Made by a program: the position numbers and the translations under genes. DNA of 64,000 nt from Argopecten irradians (Eukaryota; Mollusca; Bivalvia; Pectinida; Pectinidae): the NCBI RefSeq assembly GCF_041381155.1, contig NC_091135.1, positions 60,300,567-60,364,566 of the forward strand, in the 5' to 3' direction. The notes below the pieces were generated by a model. It saw only the letters and a list, made by a program, of their open reading frames with translations. It ran no database searches and was not told the origin of the DNA. This document shows positions 1 to 14,300 of this stretch, piece after piece; the stretch's first letter is position 1, and the number at the start of each line of letters is the position of its first letter.

Positions 1-3000
1 TCAGACCACAAATATTGTACTCTCTGATATACGTCATGTAAAGATAGTATTTATCAGACCACATCTACTATACTCTCTGACATACGTCATATAAAGATAG
101 TATTTATCAGACCACATCTATTGTACTCTCTGATATACATCATATAAAGATAGTATTTATCAGACCACATCTACTATACTCTCTGACATACGTCATATAA
201 AGATAGTATTTATCAGACCACATCTACTATACTCTCTGACATACGTCATATAAAGATAGTATTTATCAGACCACATCTACTATACTCTCTGATATACGTC
301 ATATAAAGATAGTATTTATCAGACCACACCTACTATACTCTCTGATATACGTCATATAAAGATAGTATTTATCAGACCACATCTATTGTACTCTCTGATA
401 TACGTCATATAAAGATAGTATTTATCAGACCACATCTATTGTACTCTCTGATATACGTCATATTAAGATAGTATTTATCAGACCACATCTACTATACTCT
501 CTGATATACGTCATATAAAGATAGTATTTATCAGACAACATCTATTGTACTCTCTGATATACGTCATATTAAGATAGTATTTATCAGACCACATCTATTG
601 TACTCTCCGATATACGTCATATAAAGATAGTATTTATCAGACCACATCTACTATACTCTCTGATATACGTCATATAAAGATAGTATTTATCAGACCACAT
701 CTACTATACTCTCTGATATACGTCATATAAAGATAGTATTTATCAGACCACATCTACTATACTCTCTGATATACGTCATATAAAGATAGTATTTATCAGA
801 CCACATCTAATATACTCTCTGATATACATCATATAAAGATAGTATTTATCAGACCACATCTAATATACTCTCTGATATACGTCATATAAAGATAGTATTT
901 ATCAGACCACATCTACTATACTCTCTGATATACGTCATATAAAGATAGTATTTATCAGACCACATCTATTGTACTCTCTGATATACGTCATATAAAGATA
1001 GTATTTATCAGACCACATCTAATATACTCTCTGATATACATCATGTAAAGATAGTATTTATCAGACCACATCTATTGTACTCTCTGATATACGTCATATA
1101 AAGATAGTATTTATCAGACCACATCTACTATACTCTCTGATATACGTCATATAAAGATAGTATTTATCAGACCACACTTTCTATACTCTCTGATATACGT
1201 CATATAAAGATAGTATTTATCAGACCACATCTACTATACTCTCTGATATACGTCATATAAAGATAGTATTTATCAGACCACACCTACTATACTCTCTGAT
1301 ATACGTCATATAAAGATAGTACTTATCAGATCACATCTATTGTACTCTCTGACATACATCATATAAAGATAGTATTTATCAGACCACATCTACTATACTC
1401 TCTGATATACGTCATATAAAGATAGTATTTATCAGACCACATCTACTATACTCTCTGATATACGTCATATAAAGATAGTAGTTGTCAGACCAAATCTATT
1501 GTACTCTCTGATATACGTCATATAAAGATAGTATATATCAGACCACATCTATTGTGCATTCTGATATACGTCATATTAAGATAGTATTTATCAGACCACA
1601 TCTACTATACTCTCTGATATACGTCATATAAAGATAGTATTTATCAGACCACATCTACTATACTCTTTGATATACGTCATATAAAGATAGTATTTATCAG
1701 ACCACATCTACTATACTCTCTGATATACGTCATATAAAGATAGTATTTATCAGACCACACTTTCTATACTCTCTGATATACGTCATATAAAGATAGTATT
1801 TATCAGACCACATCTATTGTACTCTCTGATATATGTCATATAAAGATAGTATTTTTCAGACCACATCTACTATACTCTCTGATATACGTCATATAAAGAT
1901 AGTATTTATCAGACCACATCTACTATACTCTCTGATATACGTCATATAAAGATAGTATTTATCAGACCACATCTAATACACTCTCTGATATACGTCATAT
2001 AAAGATAGTATTTATCAGACCACATCTACTATACTCTCTGATATACATCATATAAAGATAGTATTTATCAGACCACAAATATTGTACTCTCTGATATACG
2101 TCATGTAAAGATAGTATTTATCAGACCACATCTACTATACTCTCTGACATACGTCATATAAAGATAGTATTTATCAGACCACATCTATTGTACTCTCTGA
2201 TATACATCATATAAAGATAGTATTTATCAGACCACATCTACTATACTCTCTGACATACCTCATATTAAGATAGTATTTATCAGACCACATCTATTGTACT
2301 CTCTGATATACATCATATAAAGATAGTATTTATCAGACCACATCTATTGTACTCTCTGATATACATCATGTAAAGATAGTATTTATCAGACCACATCTAT
2401 TGTACTCTCTGATATACGTCATATAAAGATAGTATTTATCAGACCACATCTATTGTACTCTCTGATATACGTCATATTAAGATAGTATTTATCAGACCAC
2501 ACCTACTATACTCTCTGATATACGTCATATAAAGATAGTATTTATCAGACCACACCTACTATACTCTCTGATATACATCATATAAAGATAGTATTTATCA
2601 GACCACATCTACTATACTCTCTGATATACGTCATATAAAGATAGTATTTATCAGACCACATCTATTGTACTCTCTGATATACATCATGTAAAGATAGTAT
2701 TTATCAGACCACATCTATTGTACTCTCTGATATACGTCATATAAAGATAGTATTTATCAGACCACATCTATTGTACTCTCTGATATACGTCATATTAAGA
2801 TAGTATTTATCAGACCACACCTACTATACTCTCTGATATACGTCATATAAAGATAGTATTTATCAGACCACACCTACTATACTCTCTGATATACGTCATA
2901 TAAAGATAGTATTTATCAGACCACATCTAATATACTCTCTGATATACATCATATAAAGATAGTATTTATCAGACCACATCTAATATACTCTCTGATATAC

Positions 3001-6000
3001 GTCATATAAAGATAGTATTTATCAGACCACATCTTCTATACTCTCTGATATACGTCATATAAAGATAGTATTTCTCAGACCACATCTATTGTACTCTCTG
3101 ATATATACGTCATGTAAAGATAATAGTATTTATCAGACCACATCTACTATACTCTCTGACATAAACGTCATATAAAGTCATATAGTATTTATCAGACCAC
3201 TACTATCTATGTACTCTCTGATATACATCATATAAAGATAGTATTTATCAGACCACATCTAATATACTCTCTGATATACGTCATATTAAGATAGTATTTA
3301 TCAGACCACACTTTCTATACTCTCTGATATACGTCATATAAAGATAGTATTTATCAGACCACATCTACTATACTCTCTGATATACGTCATATAAAGATAG
3401 TATTTATCAGACCACACCTACTATACACTCTGATATACGTCATATAAAGATAGTACTTATCAGACCACATCTATTGTACTCTCTGACATACATCATATAA
3501 AGATAGTATTTATCAGACCACATCTACTATACTCTCTGATATACGTCATATCAAGATAGTATTTATCAGACCACATCTACTATACTCTCTGATATACGTC
3601 ATATAAAGATAGTAGTTGTCAGACCAAATCTATTGTACTCTCTGATATACGTCATATAAAGATAGTATATATCAGACCACATCTATTGTGCATTCTGATA
3701 TACGTCATATTAAGATAGTATTTATCAGACCACATCTACTATACTCTCTGATATACGTCATATAAAGATAGTATTTATCAGACCACATCTACTATACTCT
3801 TTGATATACGTCATATAAAGATAGTATTTATCAGACCACATCTACTATACTCTCTGATATACGTCATATAAAGATAGTATTTATCAGACCACACTTTCTA
3901 TACTCTCTGATATACGTCATATAAAGATAGTATTTATCAGACCACATCTATTGTACTCTCTGATATATGTCATATAAAGATAGTATTTTTCAGACCACAT
4001 CTACTATACTCTCTGATATACGTCATATAAAGATAGTATTTATCAGACCACATCTACTATACTCTCTGATTATACGTCATATAAAGATAGTATTTATCAG
4101 ACCACATCTAATACACTCTCTGATATACGTCATATAAAGATAGTATTTTATCAGACCACATCTACTATACTCTCTGATATACGTCATATAAAGATAGTAT
4201 TTATCAGACCACATCTAATACACTCTCTGATATACGTCATATAAAGATAGTATTTATCAGACCACATCTACTATACTCTCTGATATACATCATATAAAGA
4301 TAGTATTTATCAGACCACAAATATTGTACTCTCTGATATACGTCATGTAAAGATAGTATTTATCAGACCACATCTACTATACTCTCTGACATACGTCATA
4401 TAAAGATAGTATTTATCAGACCACATCTATTGTACTCTCTGATATACATCATATAAAGATAGTATTTATCAGACCACATCTACTATACTCTCTGACATAC
4501 GTCATATAAAGATAGTATTTATCAGACCACATCTACTATACTCTCTGATATACGTCATATAAAGATAGTATTTATCAGACCACATCTACTATACTCTCTG
4601 ATATACGTCATATAAAGATAGTATTTATCAGACCACACCTACTATACTCTCTGATATACGTCATAAAAAGATAGTATTTATCAGACCACATCTATTGTAC
4701 TCTCTGATATACGTCATATAAAGATAGTATTTATCAGACCACATCTATTGTACTCTCTGATATACGTCATATTAAGATAGTATTTATCAGACCACATCTA
4801 CTATACTCTCTGATATACGTCATATAAAGATAGTATTTATCAGACCACATCTATTGTACTCTCTGATATATACGTCATATTAAGATAGTATTTATCAGAC
4901 CACATCTATTGTACTCTCCGATATACGTCATATAAAGATAGTATTTATCAGACCACACCTACTATACTCTCTGATATACGTCATATAAAGATAGTATTTA
5001 TCAGACCACATCTACTATACTCTCTGATATACGTCATATAAAGATAGTATTTATCAGACCACATCTACTATACTCTCTGATATACGTCATATAAAGATAG
5101 TATTTATCAGACCACATCTAATATACTCTCTGATATACATCATATAAAGATAGTATTTATCAGACCACATCTAATATACTCTCTGATATACGTCATATAA
5201 AGATAGTATTTATCAGACCACATCTACTATACTCTCTGATATATGTCATATAAAGATAGTATTTATCAGACCACATCTATTGTACTCTCTGATATAACGT
5301 CATATAAAGATAGTATTTATCAGACCACATCTAATATACTCTCTGATATACATCATGTAAAGATAGTATTTATCAGACCACATCTATTGTACTCTCTGAT
5401 ATACGTCATATAAAGATAGTATTTATCAGACCACATCTACTATACTCTCTGATATACGTCATATAAAGATAGTATTTATCAGACCACACTTTCTATACTC
5501 TCTGATATACGTCATATAAAGATAGTATTTATCAGACCACATCTACTATACTCTCTGATATACGTCATATAAAGATAGTATTTATCAGACCACACCTACT
5601 ATACTCTCTGATATACGTCATATAAAGATAGTACTTATCAGATCACATCTATTGTACTCTCTGACATACATCATATAAAGATAGTATTTATCAGACCACA
5701 TCTACTATACTCTCTGATATACTTCATATAAAGATAGTATTTATCAGACCACATCTACTATACTCTCTGATATACGTCATATAAAGATAGTAGTTGTCAG
5801 ACCAAATCTATTGTACTCTCTGATATACGTCATATAAAGATAGTATATATCAGACCACATCTATTGTGCATTCTGATATACGTCATATTAAGATAGTATT
5901 TATCAGACCACATCTACTATACTCTCTGATATACGTCATACAAAGATAGTATTTATCAGACCACATCTACTACACTCTTTGATATACGTCATATAAAGAT

Positions 6001-7310
6001 AGTATTTATCAGACCACATCTACTATACTCTCTGATATACGTCATATAAAGATAGTATTTATCAGACCACACTTTCTATACTCTCTGATATACGTCATAT
6101 AAAGATAGTATTTATCAGACCACATCTATTGTACTCTCTGATATATGTCATATAAAGATAGTATTTTTCAGACCACATCTACTATACTCTCTGATATACG
6201 TCATATAAAGATAGTATTTATCAGACCACATCTACTATACTCTCTGATATACGTCATATAAAGATAGTATTTATCAGACCACATCTAATACACTCTCTGA
6301 TATACGTCATATAAAGATAGTATTTATCAGACCACATCTACTATACTCTCTGATATACATCATATAAAGATAGTATTTATCAGACCACAAATATTGTACT
6401 CTCTGATATACGTCATGTAAAGATAGTATTTATCAGACCACATCTACTATACTCTCTGACATACGTCATATAAAGATAGTATTTATCAGACCACATCTAC
6501 TATACTCTCTGATATACATCATATTAAGATAGTATTTATCAGACCACACTTTCTATACTCTCTGATATACATCATATAAAGATAGTATTTATCAGATCAC
6601 ATCTACTATACTCTCTGACATAACTTATATTAAGATAGTATTTATCAGACCACATCTATTATACTCTCTGACATACGTCATATAAAGATAGTACTTATCA
6701 GACCACATCTCTTGTACTCTCTTGATATACATCATATAAAGATAGTATTTGTCAGACCACATCTACTATACTCTCTGACATACGTCATATAAAGATAGTA
6801 TTTATCAGACCACATCTATTGTACTCTCTGATATACATCATATAAAGATAGTATTTATCAGATCACATCTACTATACTCTCTGATATACGTCATATAAAG
6901 ATAGTATTTATCAGACCACATCTGCTATACTCTCTGATATACGTCATATAAAGATAGTATTTATCAGACCACATCTATTGTACTCTCTGATATACATCAT
7001 ATAAAGATAGTATTTATCAGACCACATCTACTATACTCTCTGATATACGTCATATAAAGATAGTACTTATCAGACCACATCTCTTGTACTCTCTTGATAT
7101 ACATCATGCAAAGATAGTATTTATCAGACCACACCTACTATACTCTCTGATATACGTCATGCAAAGATAGTATTTATCAGACCACATCTAATACACTCTC
7201 TTATATATGTCATATAAAGATAGTATTTATCAGACCACACCTACTATACTCTCTGATATACGTCATATAAAGATAGTATTTATCAGACCACATCTATTAT
7301 ATTCTCTGAT
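1..7310. repeat. 53-bp tandem satellite with higher-order structure (array 1)
   Basis: About 138 head-to-tail copies of a 53-bp AT-rich unit, recognisable by TCAGACCACATCTACTATAC followed by TCTCTGATATACGTCATATA and AAGATAGTATTTA. Units differ at a few recurring positions (CTACTATAC / CTATTGTAC / CTAATATAC; CGTCAT / CATCAT). Rare variants recur together: CCACAAATATTG at about 7, 2074, 4316 and 6386, and GTAGTTGTCAGACCAAATC at about 1486, 3613 and 5790. This shows a higher-order repeat of 39-42 units. The array runs off the left edge and stops abruptly at about 7310. No open frame or RNA gene is seen in it. Confidence 0.97.
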
Positions 7311-7529
7311 GTTCTGTGGGATTATTGAGCTTAATTATCCACAAAACATTCAATGAAGAGAACTATATTTTTTAAGCACATTTGATGCCTTTGTCAGCTA
7401 ATAAATATGATTTTTTTTATTTTTGTTGAAAGATTTTATTTTCGATTTGGATGGTGCTTTATTGGTAGTGCAGAAGGTGCAAATATTCTTCCCCTTATAC
7501 TGGAGTGACTTTTCAGTCTTGTTTATACC
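7311..7529. other. unique spacer between arrays 1 and 2
   Basis: 219 bp of AT-rich single-copy sequence between the 53-bp and 73-bp arrays. I see no exon, RNA gene or repeat in it. If it belongs to BOP1, it is intronic. Confidence 0.6.
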
Positions 7530-10500
7530 ATGTATACAGACAAGAAAAATTTTACCTCCTCCTTTGTAAACAGGTATTCTGGTTCAGTACTCCTGTTTTA
7601 CCATGTGATACAGACAAGTAAGAATATTTTACCTCCTCCTTTTTGTGTACAGGTATTCTGGTGGTACTCTCTGTTTTACCATGTATACAGACAAGTAAGA
7701 ATATTTTACCTCCTCCTTTGTGTACAGGTATTCTGGTGGTACTCTGTTTTACCTTGTGTACAGACAAGTAAGAATATTTTACCTCCTCCTTTGTGTACAG
7801 GTATTCTGGTGGTACTCTGTTTTACCATGTATACAGACAAGTAAGAATATTTTACCTCCTCCTTTGTGTACAGGTATTCTGGTGGTACTCTGTTTTACCA
7901 TGTGTACAGACAAGTAAGAATATTTTACCTCCTCCTTTGTAAACAGGTATTCTGGTGGTACTCTGTTTTACCATGTATACAGACAAGTAAGAATATTTTA
8001 CCTCCTCCTTTGTGTACAGGTATTCTGGTGGTACTCTGTTTTACCATGTATACAGACAAGTAAGAATATTTTACCTCCTCCTTTGTAAACAGGTATTCTG
8101 GTGGTACTCTGTTTTACCTTGTGTACAGACAAGTAAGAATATTTTACCTCCTCCTTTGTGTACAGGTATTCTGGTGGTACTCTGTTTTACCATGTATACA
8201 GACAAGTAAGAATATTTTACCTCCTCCTTTGTGTACAGGTATTCTGGTGGTACTCTGTTTTACCATGTATACAGACAAGTAAGAATATTTTACCTCCTCC
8301 TTTGTGTACAGGTATTCTGGTGGTACTCTGTTTTACCATGTGTACAGACAAGTAAGAATATTTTACCTCCTCCTTTGTGTACAGGTATTCTGGTGGTACT
8401 CTGTTTTACCTTGTGTACAGACAAGTAAGAATATTTTACCTCCTCCTTTGTGTACAGGTATTCTGGTGGTACTCTGTTTTACCATGTTATACAGACAAGT
8501 AAGAATATTTTACCTCCTCCTTTGTAAACAGGTATTCTGGTGGTACTCTGTTTTACCTTGTGTACAGACAAGTAAGAATATTTTACCTCCTCCTTTTGTA
8601 AACAGGTATTCTGGTGGTTTTCTGTTTTACCCTTGTGTACAGACAAGTAAGAATATTTTACCTCCTCCTTTGTGTACAGGTATTCTGGTGGTACTTCTGT
8701 TTTACCTTGTGTACAGACAAGTAAGAATATTTTACCTCCTCCTTTGTGTACAGGTATTCTGGTGGTACTCTGTTTTACCTTGTGTATACAGACAAGTAAG
8801 AATATTTTACCTCCTCCTTTGTGTACAGGTATTCTGGTGGTACTCTGTTTTACCTTGTGTACAGACATAGTAAGAATATTTTACCTCCTCCTTTGTGTAC
8901 AGGTATTCTGGTGGTACTCTGTTTTACCTTGTATACAGACAAGTAAGAATATTTTACCTCCTCCTTTGTGTACAGGTATTCTGGTGGTACTCTGTTTTAC
9001 CTTGTGTACAGACAAGTAACAATATTTTTACCTCCTCCTTTGTGTAAACAGGTATTCTGGTGGTACTCTGTTTTACCTTTGTGTACAGACAAGTAAGAAT
9101 ATTTTACCTCCTCCTTTTGTAAACAGGTATTCTGGTGGTACTCTGTTTTACCTTGTGTACAGACAAGTAAGAATATTTTACCTCCTCCTTTGTGTACAGG
9201 TATTCTGGTGGTGGTACTCTGTTTTACCATTTGGTTATACCAGACAAGTAAGAATATTTTACCTCCTCCTTTGTGTACAGGTATTCTGGTGGGTACTCTG
9301 TTTTTACCATAGTATACAGACAAGTAAGAATATTTTACCTCCTCCTTTGTAAACAGGTATTCTGGTGGTACTCTGTTTTACCATGTATACAGACAAGTAA
9401 GAATATTTTACCTCCTCCTTTGTGTACAGGTATTCTGGTGGTACTCTGTTTTACCATTGTATACAGACAAGTAAGAATATTTTACCTCCTCCTTTGTGTA
9501 CAGGTATTCTGGTGGTACTCTGTTTTACCTTGTGTACAGACAAGTAAGAATATTTTACCTCCTCCTTTGTGTACAGGTATTCTGGTGGTACTCTGTTTTT
9601 AACCAATGTATACAGACAAGTAAGAATATTTTACCTCCTCCTTTGTGTACAGGTATTCTGGTGGTACTTTCTGTTTTACCTTGTGTACAGACAATTTAAG
9701 AATATTTTACCTCCTCCTTTGTAGTAAACAGGTATTCTGGTGTGGTACTCTGTTTTACCATGTGTACAGACAAGTAACAATATTTTACCTCCTCCTTTGT
9801 GTACAGGTATTCTGGTGGTACTCTGTTTTACCTGTGTACAGACAAGTAAGAATATTTTACCTCCTCCTTTGTAAAACAGGTATTCTGGTGGTACTCTGTT
9901 TTACCATGTATACAGACAAGTAACAATATTTTACCTCCTCCTTTGTAAAAACAGGTATTCTGTTGGTACTCTGTTTTACCTTGTGTACAGACAAGTAAGA
10001 ATATTTTACCTCCTCCTTTGTGTACAGGTAGTTCCTGGTGGTACTGCTGTTTTTACCTTGTGTACAACAAGTACGTAATATTTTACCTCCTCCTTTGTAA
10101 ACAGGTATTCTGGTGGTTTTCTGTTTTACCATGTATACAGACAAGTAAGAATATTTTACCTCCTCCTTTGTGTACAGTATTCTGGTGGTACTCTGTTTTA
10201 CCTTGTGTACAGACAAGTAAGAATATTTTACCTCCTCCTTTGTGTACAGGTATTCTGGTGGTTTTCTGTTTTACCTGTGTTTACAGACAAAGTAAAGAAT
10301 ATTTTACCTCCTCCTTTGTGTACAGGTATTCTGGTGGTACTCTCTGTTTTACCTTGTTGTACAGACAAGTAAGAATATTTTTACGGCCTCCTCCTTGTGT
10401 TACAGGTATACTCTGTTTTAACCTTGTGTCAGACAAGTAAGAATATTTTACCTCCTCCTTTGTGTACAGGTATTCTGGTGGTACTCTGTTTTCTGTAAGA

Positions 10501-11300
10501 ATTTTTTACCTCCACTTTTGTTTACAGGTATTCTGGTGGTTAAACTTCACCTTGTGTACAGACAAGTAAGAATATTTTTACCTCCTCCTTTGTTGTACAG
10601 TTATTCTGGTGGAAACTACTCTGTTTTACCTTGTGTACAGACAAGTAAGAATATTTTACCTCCTCCTTTGTGTACAGGTATTCTGGTGGTACTCTGTTTT
10701 ACCATGTATACAGACAAAGTAAGAATATTTTATTTGTACAGACATTTTAAAAAAACCTTCCCCCTTTTACTTGTGTATAGAACAGGGTAGAATTCCTGGG
10801 GTTATGGTGGTTTATCTGTTTTTTTTTACAAGGTGTTCCCTGGTTAAACAGGGTATTTACCTTATTTACAGACAATTAAGAATAATTTATGCCTCATCCA
10901 TTGGGGGGTTAAACAGTGTTATATCTTTGTATGGTTACTTCTGTTTTACTTTTTGTATAGGGACAAAAATAAGAATATTTTAAACCTCCTCTATTGTAAA
11001 CAGTTATTTCTGTGGTACACTGTTTGACCATTTATACAGACGAAGATAAGAATAGGATTTTACCCTCCTCGTTTGTAAATCAGTATTCTGGTGGTTTTCC
11101 TGTTTTTACCTTGTGTACAGAAAAAGAATCAATATTTTTACCTCCACCTTTGGTGTACAGGTCATTCTGTTGGTTTCTGTTTATACCCTTATGTAGCAGG
11201 GGGACAATGTAAGAATATTTTACTCCTCCTATGTTGTACTAGGTATTTTCCTGGTGGTACTCTGTTTTTACCTTGTGTTACATACAAGTAAGAATATTTT
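7530..11300. repeat. 73-bp tandem array derived from a BOP1 exon end (array 2)
   Basis: About 50 copies of a 73-bp unit (plus strand: ACAGACAAGTAAGAATATTT, then TACCTCCTCCTTTGTGTACA, then GGTATTCTGGTGGTACTCTG, then a variable TTTTACC..TGT). Units are very uniform from 7.7 to 9.0 kb, then collect indels from 9.0 kb and decay strongly from 10.4 to 11.3 kb. Read on the minus strand each unit encodes (V)PPEYLYTKEE followed directly by GTAAAA. This matches the conserved BOP1 stretch NPPPEYL(x)xEEE and a plausible 5' splice site. The open frames inside it follow only from the unit length and are not genes. Confidence 0.95.
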
Positions 11301-11303
11301 TAC

Positions 11304-11366
11304 CTCCCTACTCCGTGTGGTGATTGTATGTGACCGGGGAGAGGCATCTTTGGGGCAGGATTCTGT
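11304..11366 (-). pseudogene. BOP1: BOP1 exon remnant (PAPKMPLPGH region), frameshifted
   Basis: On the minus strand, sequence between the two arrays reads roughly CACAGAATC, then one frame giving (I)PAPKMPLPGH after allowing one missing C, then TACAAT..CACGGAG (YN..E) in another frame, ending at GAG|GTAAAA at 11304/11303. This matches the BOP1 segment HKMH(I/V)PAPK..LPGHxESYNPPPEYL. At least two single-base disruptions break the frame. No 3' splice site is visible: 65-bp array sequence abuts the exon at about 11367-11375. It may be a truly decayed exon or consensus error at an array junction. It would be the exon whose duplicated end built array 2. Confidence 0.6.
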
Positions 11367-11369
11367 GAT

Positions 11370-14300
11370 CCTCTATACTAGTTTTTACATACCTCAAGTG
11401 ATATGTGGCCATTACTAGGTTTACAGTATACATACCTCATACTGATTTCCCACCCCTTGATGTGGCAGCCTCTATACTAGGTATTTACATTACATACCTC
11501 ATACTGAATTTCCACTCCCTTGATGTGCCAGGCGGCTCTATACTAGTATTACACGTATTACATACCTCATACTGATTTCCTACTCCCTTGATGTAGCCAG
11601 CCTCTATACTAGGTAAACAGTTTTACAGTACCTACATACTGAGTTTCCCACCCCTTGATGTGGCCAGCCTCTATACTAGAATAATACAGTATCACATTAC
11701 CTCATACTGATTTCCCACTCCCTTGATGTGGGCCAGCCTCTATACTAGGTATTACAGTATTACATACCTCATATGATTTCCCCTCCCCTTGATGTGGCCA
11801 GGCTCTATACTAGGTATTACTATACCTCATACCTGGATTTCCCATACCCTCATGAATGTGGGCAGAGGCTCTAAATACTAGGATAATACATATTACATAC
11901 CTCATACTGATTTCCCTACCTCCCTTGATGTTAGCCAGCCTCTATACTAGGTTAAATACAGATTTACATACCTCATACTGATTTCCCACCCCTTGATGTG
12001 GCCAGGCCTCTATACTAGATAATACAGTATTTCACATACCTCATACTGATTTTCCCACTCCCCTTGATGTGGCCAGCCTCTCTATAACTAGGTTATTGCA
12101 ACAGTATTACATACCTCATACTGATTTTCCCCTCCCCTTGATGTGGCCAGGCTCTATACTAGGTTAAAACAGTATTACATACCTCATACTGATTTCCCAT
12201 CCCTTGATGTGGCCAGCCTCTATACTAGGTAATTACAGTATTACATACCTCATACTGATTTCCTACTCCCCTTGATGTAGCCAGCCTCTATACTAGGTAT
12301 TACACAGTTATTACATACCTCATACTGATTTCCCACCCCTTGATGTGCCCAGGCCCTCTATACTAGTATAATACAGTTATTACATACCTCATACTGATTT
12401 CCCCACCCCTTGATGTGGCCAGCCTCTATACTGAGAGGTATACTAGGGTATTACCATACCTCATACTGATTTCCCTCCCCTTGATGTGGGCCATCTTGTT
12501 AATACACAGTATCCACTTCCTCTTATACGATTATCTCTACACTCCCTTTATGTGTCCCTGCCTCTATACTAGTATTACATACCTCATACTGATTTCCAAC
12601 CCTTGATGTGGCCAGGCTCTATACTAGGTAATTACAGTATTACATACCTCATACTGATTTCCCACTCCCTTGATGTAGCCCCAGCCTCTATACTTAGTAT
12701 TTAATACAGTTTCACAATACCTCATACTGATTTTCCCCCATCCCTTGATGTGGCCAGCCTCTATACTATGATAATTACAGTATCACATACCTCATACTGA
12801 TTTCCCACTCCCTTGATGTGGGCCAGCCTCTATATCTAGGTAATAATTACAGTAATTACATACCTCATACTGATTTCCCTAACCCCTTGATGTGGCCAGC
12901 CTCTATACTAGGTATTTACATACCTCATACTGATTTCCCACTCCCTTGATGTGGCCAGCCTCTTATACTAGGTATTACAGTATTACATACCTCATACTGA
13001 TTTCCCAACCCTTGATGTTGCCAGCCTCTATACTAGGTATTACAGTATTACATACCTCATACTGATTTTCCCACCCCTTGATGTGGCCAGCCTCTATACT
13101 AGGTTTATTGCATACCTCCATACTGAATTTCCCCCACCCCTTGATCATGTGTGGCCTGCATCTATACTAGGTATTCAGTATCTCATACCTCATACTGATT
13201 TCCCACCCCTTGATGTGGCCAGCCTCTATACTAGATAATACAGTATTACATACCTCATACTGATTTCCCACCCCTTGATGTGGCCAGCCTCTATACTAGG
13301 TATTACAGTATTACATACCTCATACTGATTTCCCACTCCCTTGATGTGGCCAGCCTCTATACTAGGTATTACAGTATTACATACCTCATACTGATTTCCC
13401 TCCCCTTGATGTGGCCAGGCTCTATACTAGGTATTACATACCTCATACTGATTTCCCACTCCCTTGATGTGGCCAGCCTCTATACTAGGTATTACAGTAT
13501 TACATACCTCATACTGATTTTCCCTCCCCTTGATGTGGGCCCAGGCTCTATACTAGGTATTACAGTATTTACATGTGGCCGAAGCCTCTATACTGATTTC
13601 CCACTCCCTTCCCAATGTGGCCAGGCCTCTATACTAGGTATTACGAGTATTACATACCTCATACTGGATTTCCCACCCCTTGATGTGGCCAGCCTCTATA
13701 CTAGGTAACATTACAGTATTACATACCTCATACTGTATCACATACTCCATACTGATTTCCAACCCTTGATGTGGCCAGCCTCTATACTAGGTAATTACAG
13801 TATTACATACCTCATTACTGATTTCCGTACGTCCCTTGATGTGGCCCAGCCTCTATACTAGGTAAAACAGTTTTTACATACCTCATACTGATTTCCCCAC
13901 TCCCTTGATGTGGCCAGCCTCTATACTAGATATTACAGTATTACATACCATACCTCATACTGATTTCCCATCCCCTTGATGTGGCCAGCCCCTCTATACT
14001 AGGTATTAGTACAGTATTACATACCTCATACTGATTTCCCACTCCCTTGATGTGGCCAGCCTCTATACTAGGTATTACAGTATTACATACTAATACTGAT
14101 TTCCCACTCCCTTGATGTGGCCAGGCTCTATACTAGTATACAGTATTACATACCTCATACTGATTTTCCCACCCTTGATGTTTTTGGCCAGCCTCTATAC
14201 TTAGGTATTACAGTATTACATACCTCATACTGATTTCCCACCCCCTTGATGTGGCCAGCCCTCTATACTAGGTAAATACAGTTATTACATACCTCATACT

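Noticed and set aside
1-7310. CRISPR-like direct repeats, or an exon-derived unit as in arrays 2 and 3
   Set aside because: There are no unique spacers and the setting is a eukaryotic genome, so not CRISPR. I looked for a BOP1 segment and splice site in the 53-bp unit; MWSDKYY-like text and weak GT sites were not convincing.
7530-10440. Many open frames of 65-188 codons on both strands
   Set aside because: They follow the 73-bp period, overlap on both strands and share one repeating text; they arise from the array. Only the short PPEYLYTKEE piece has outside support.
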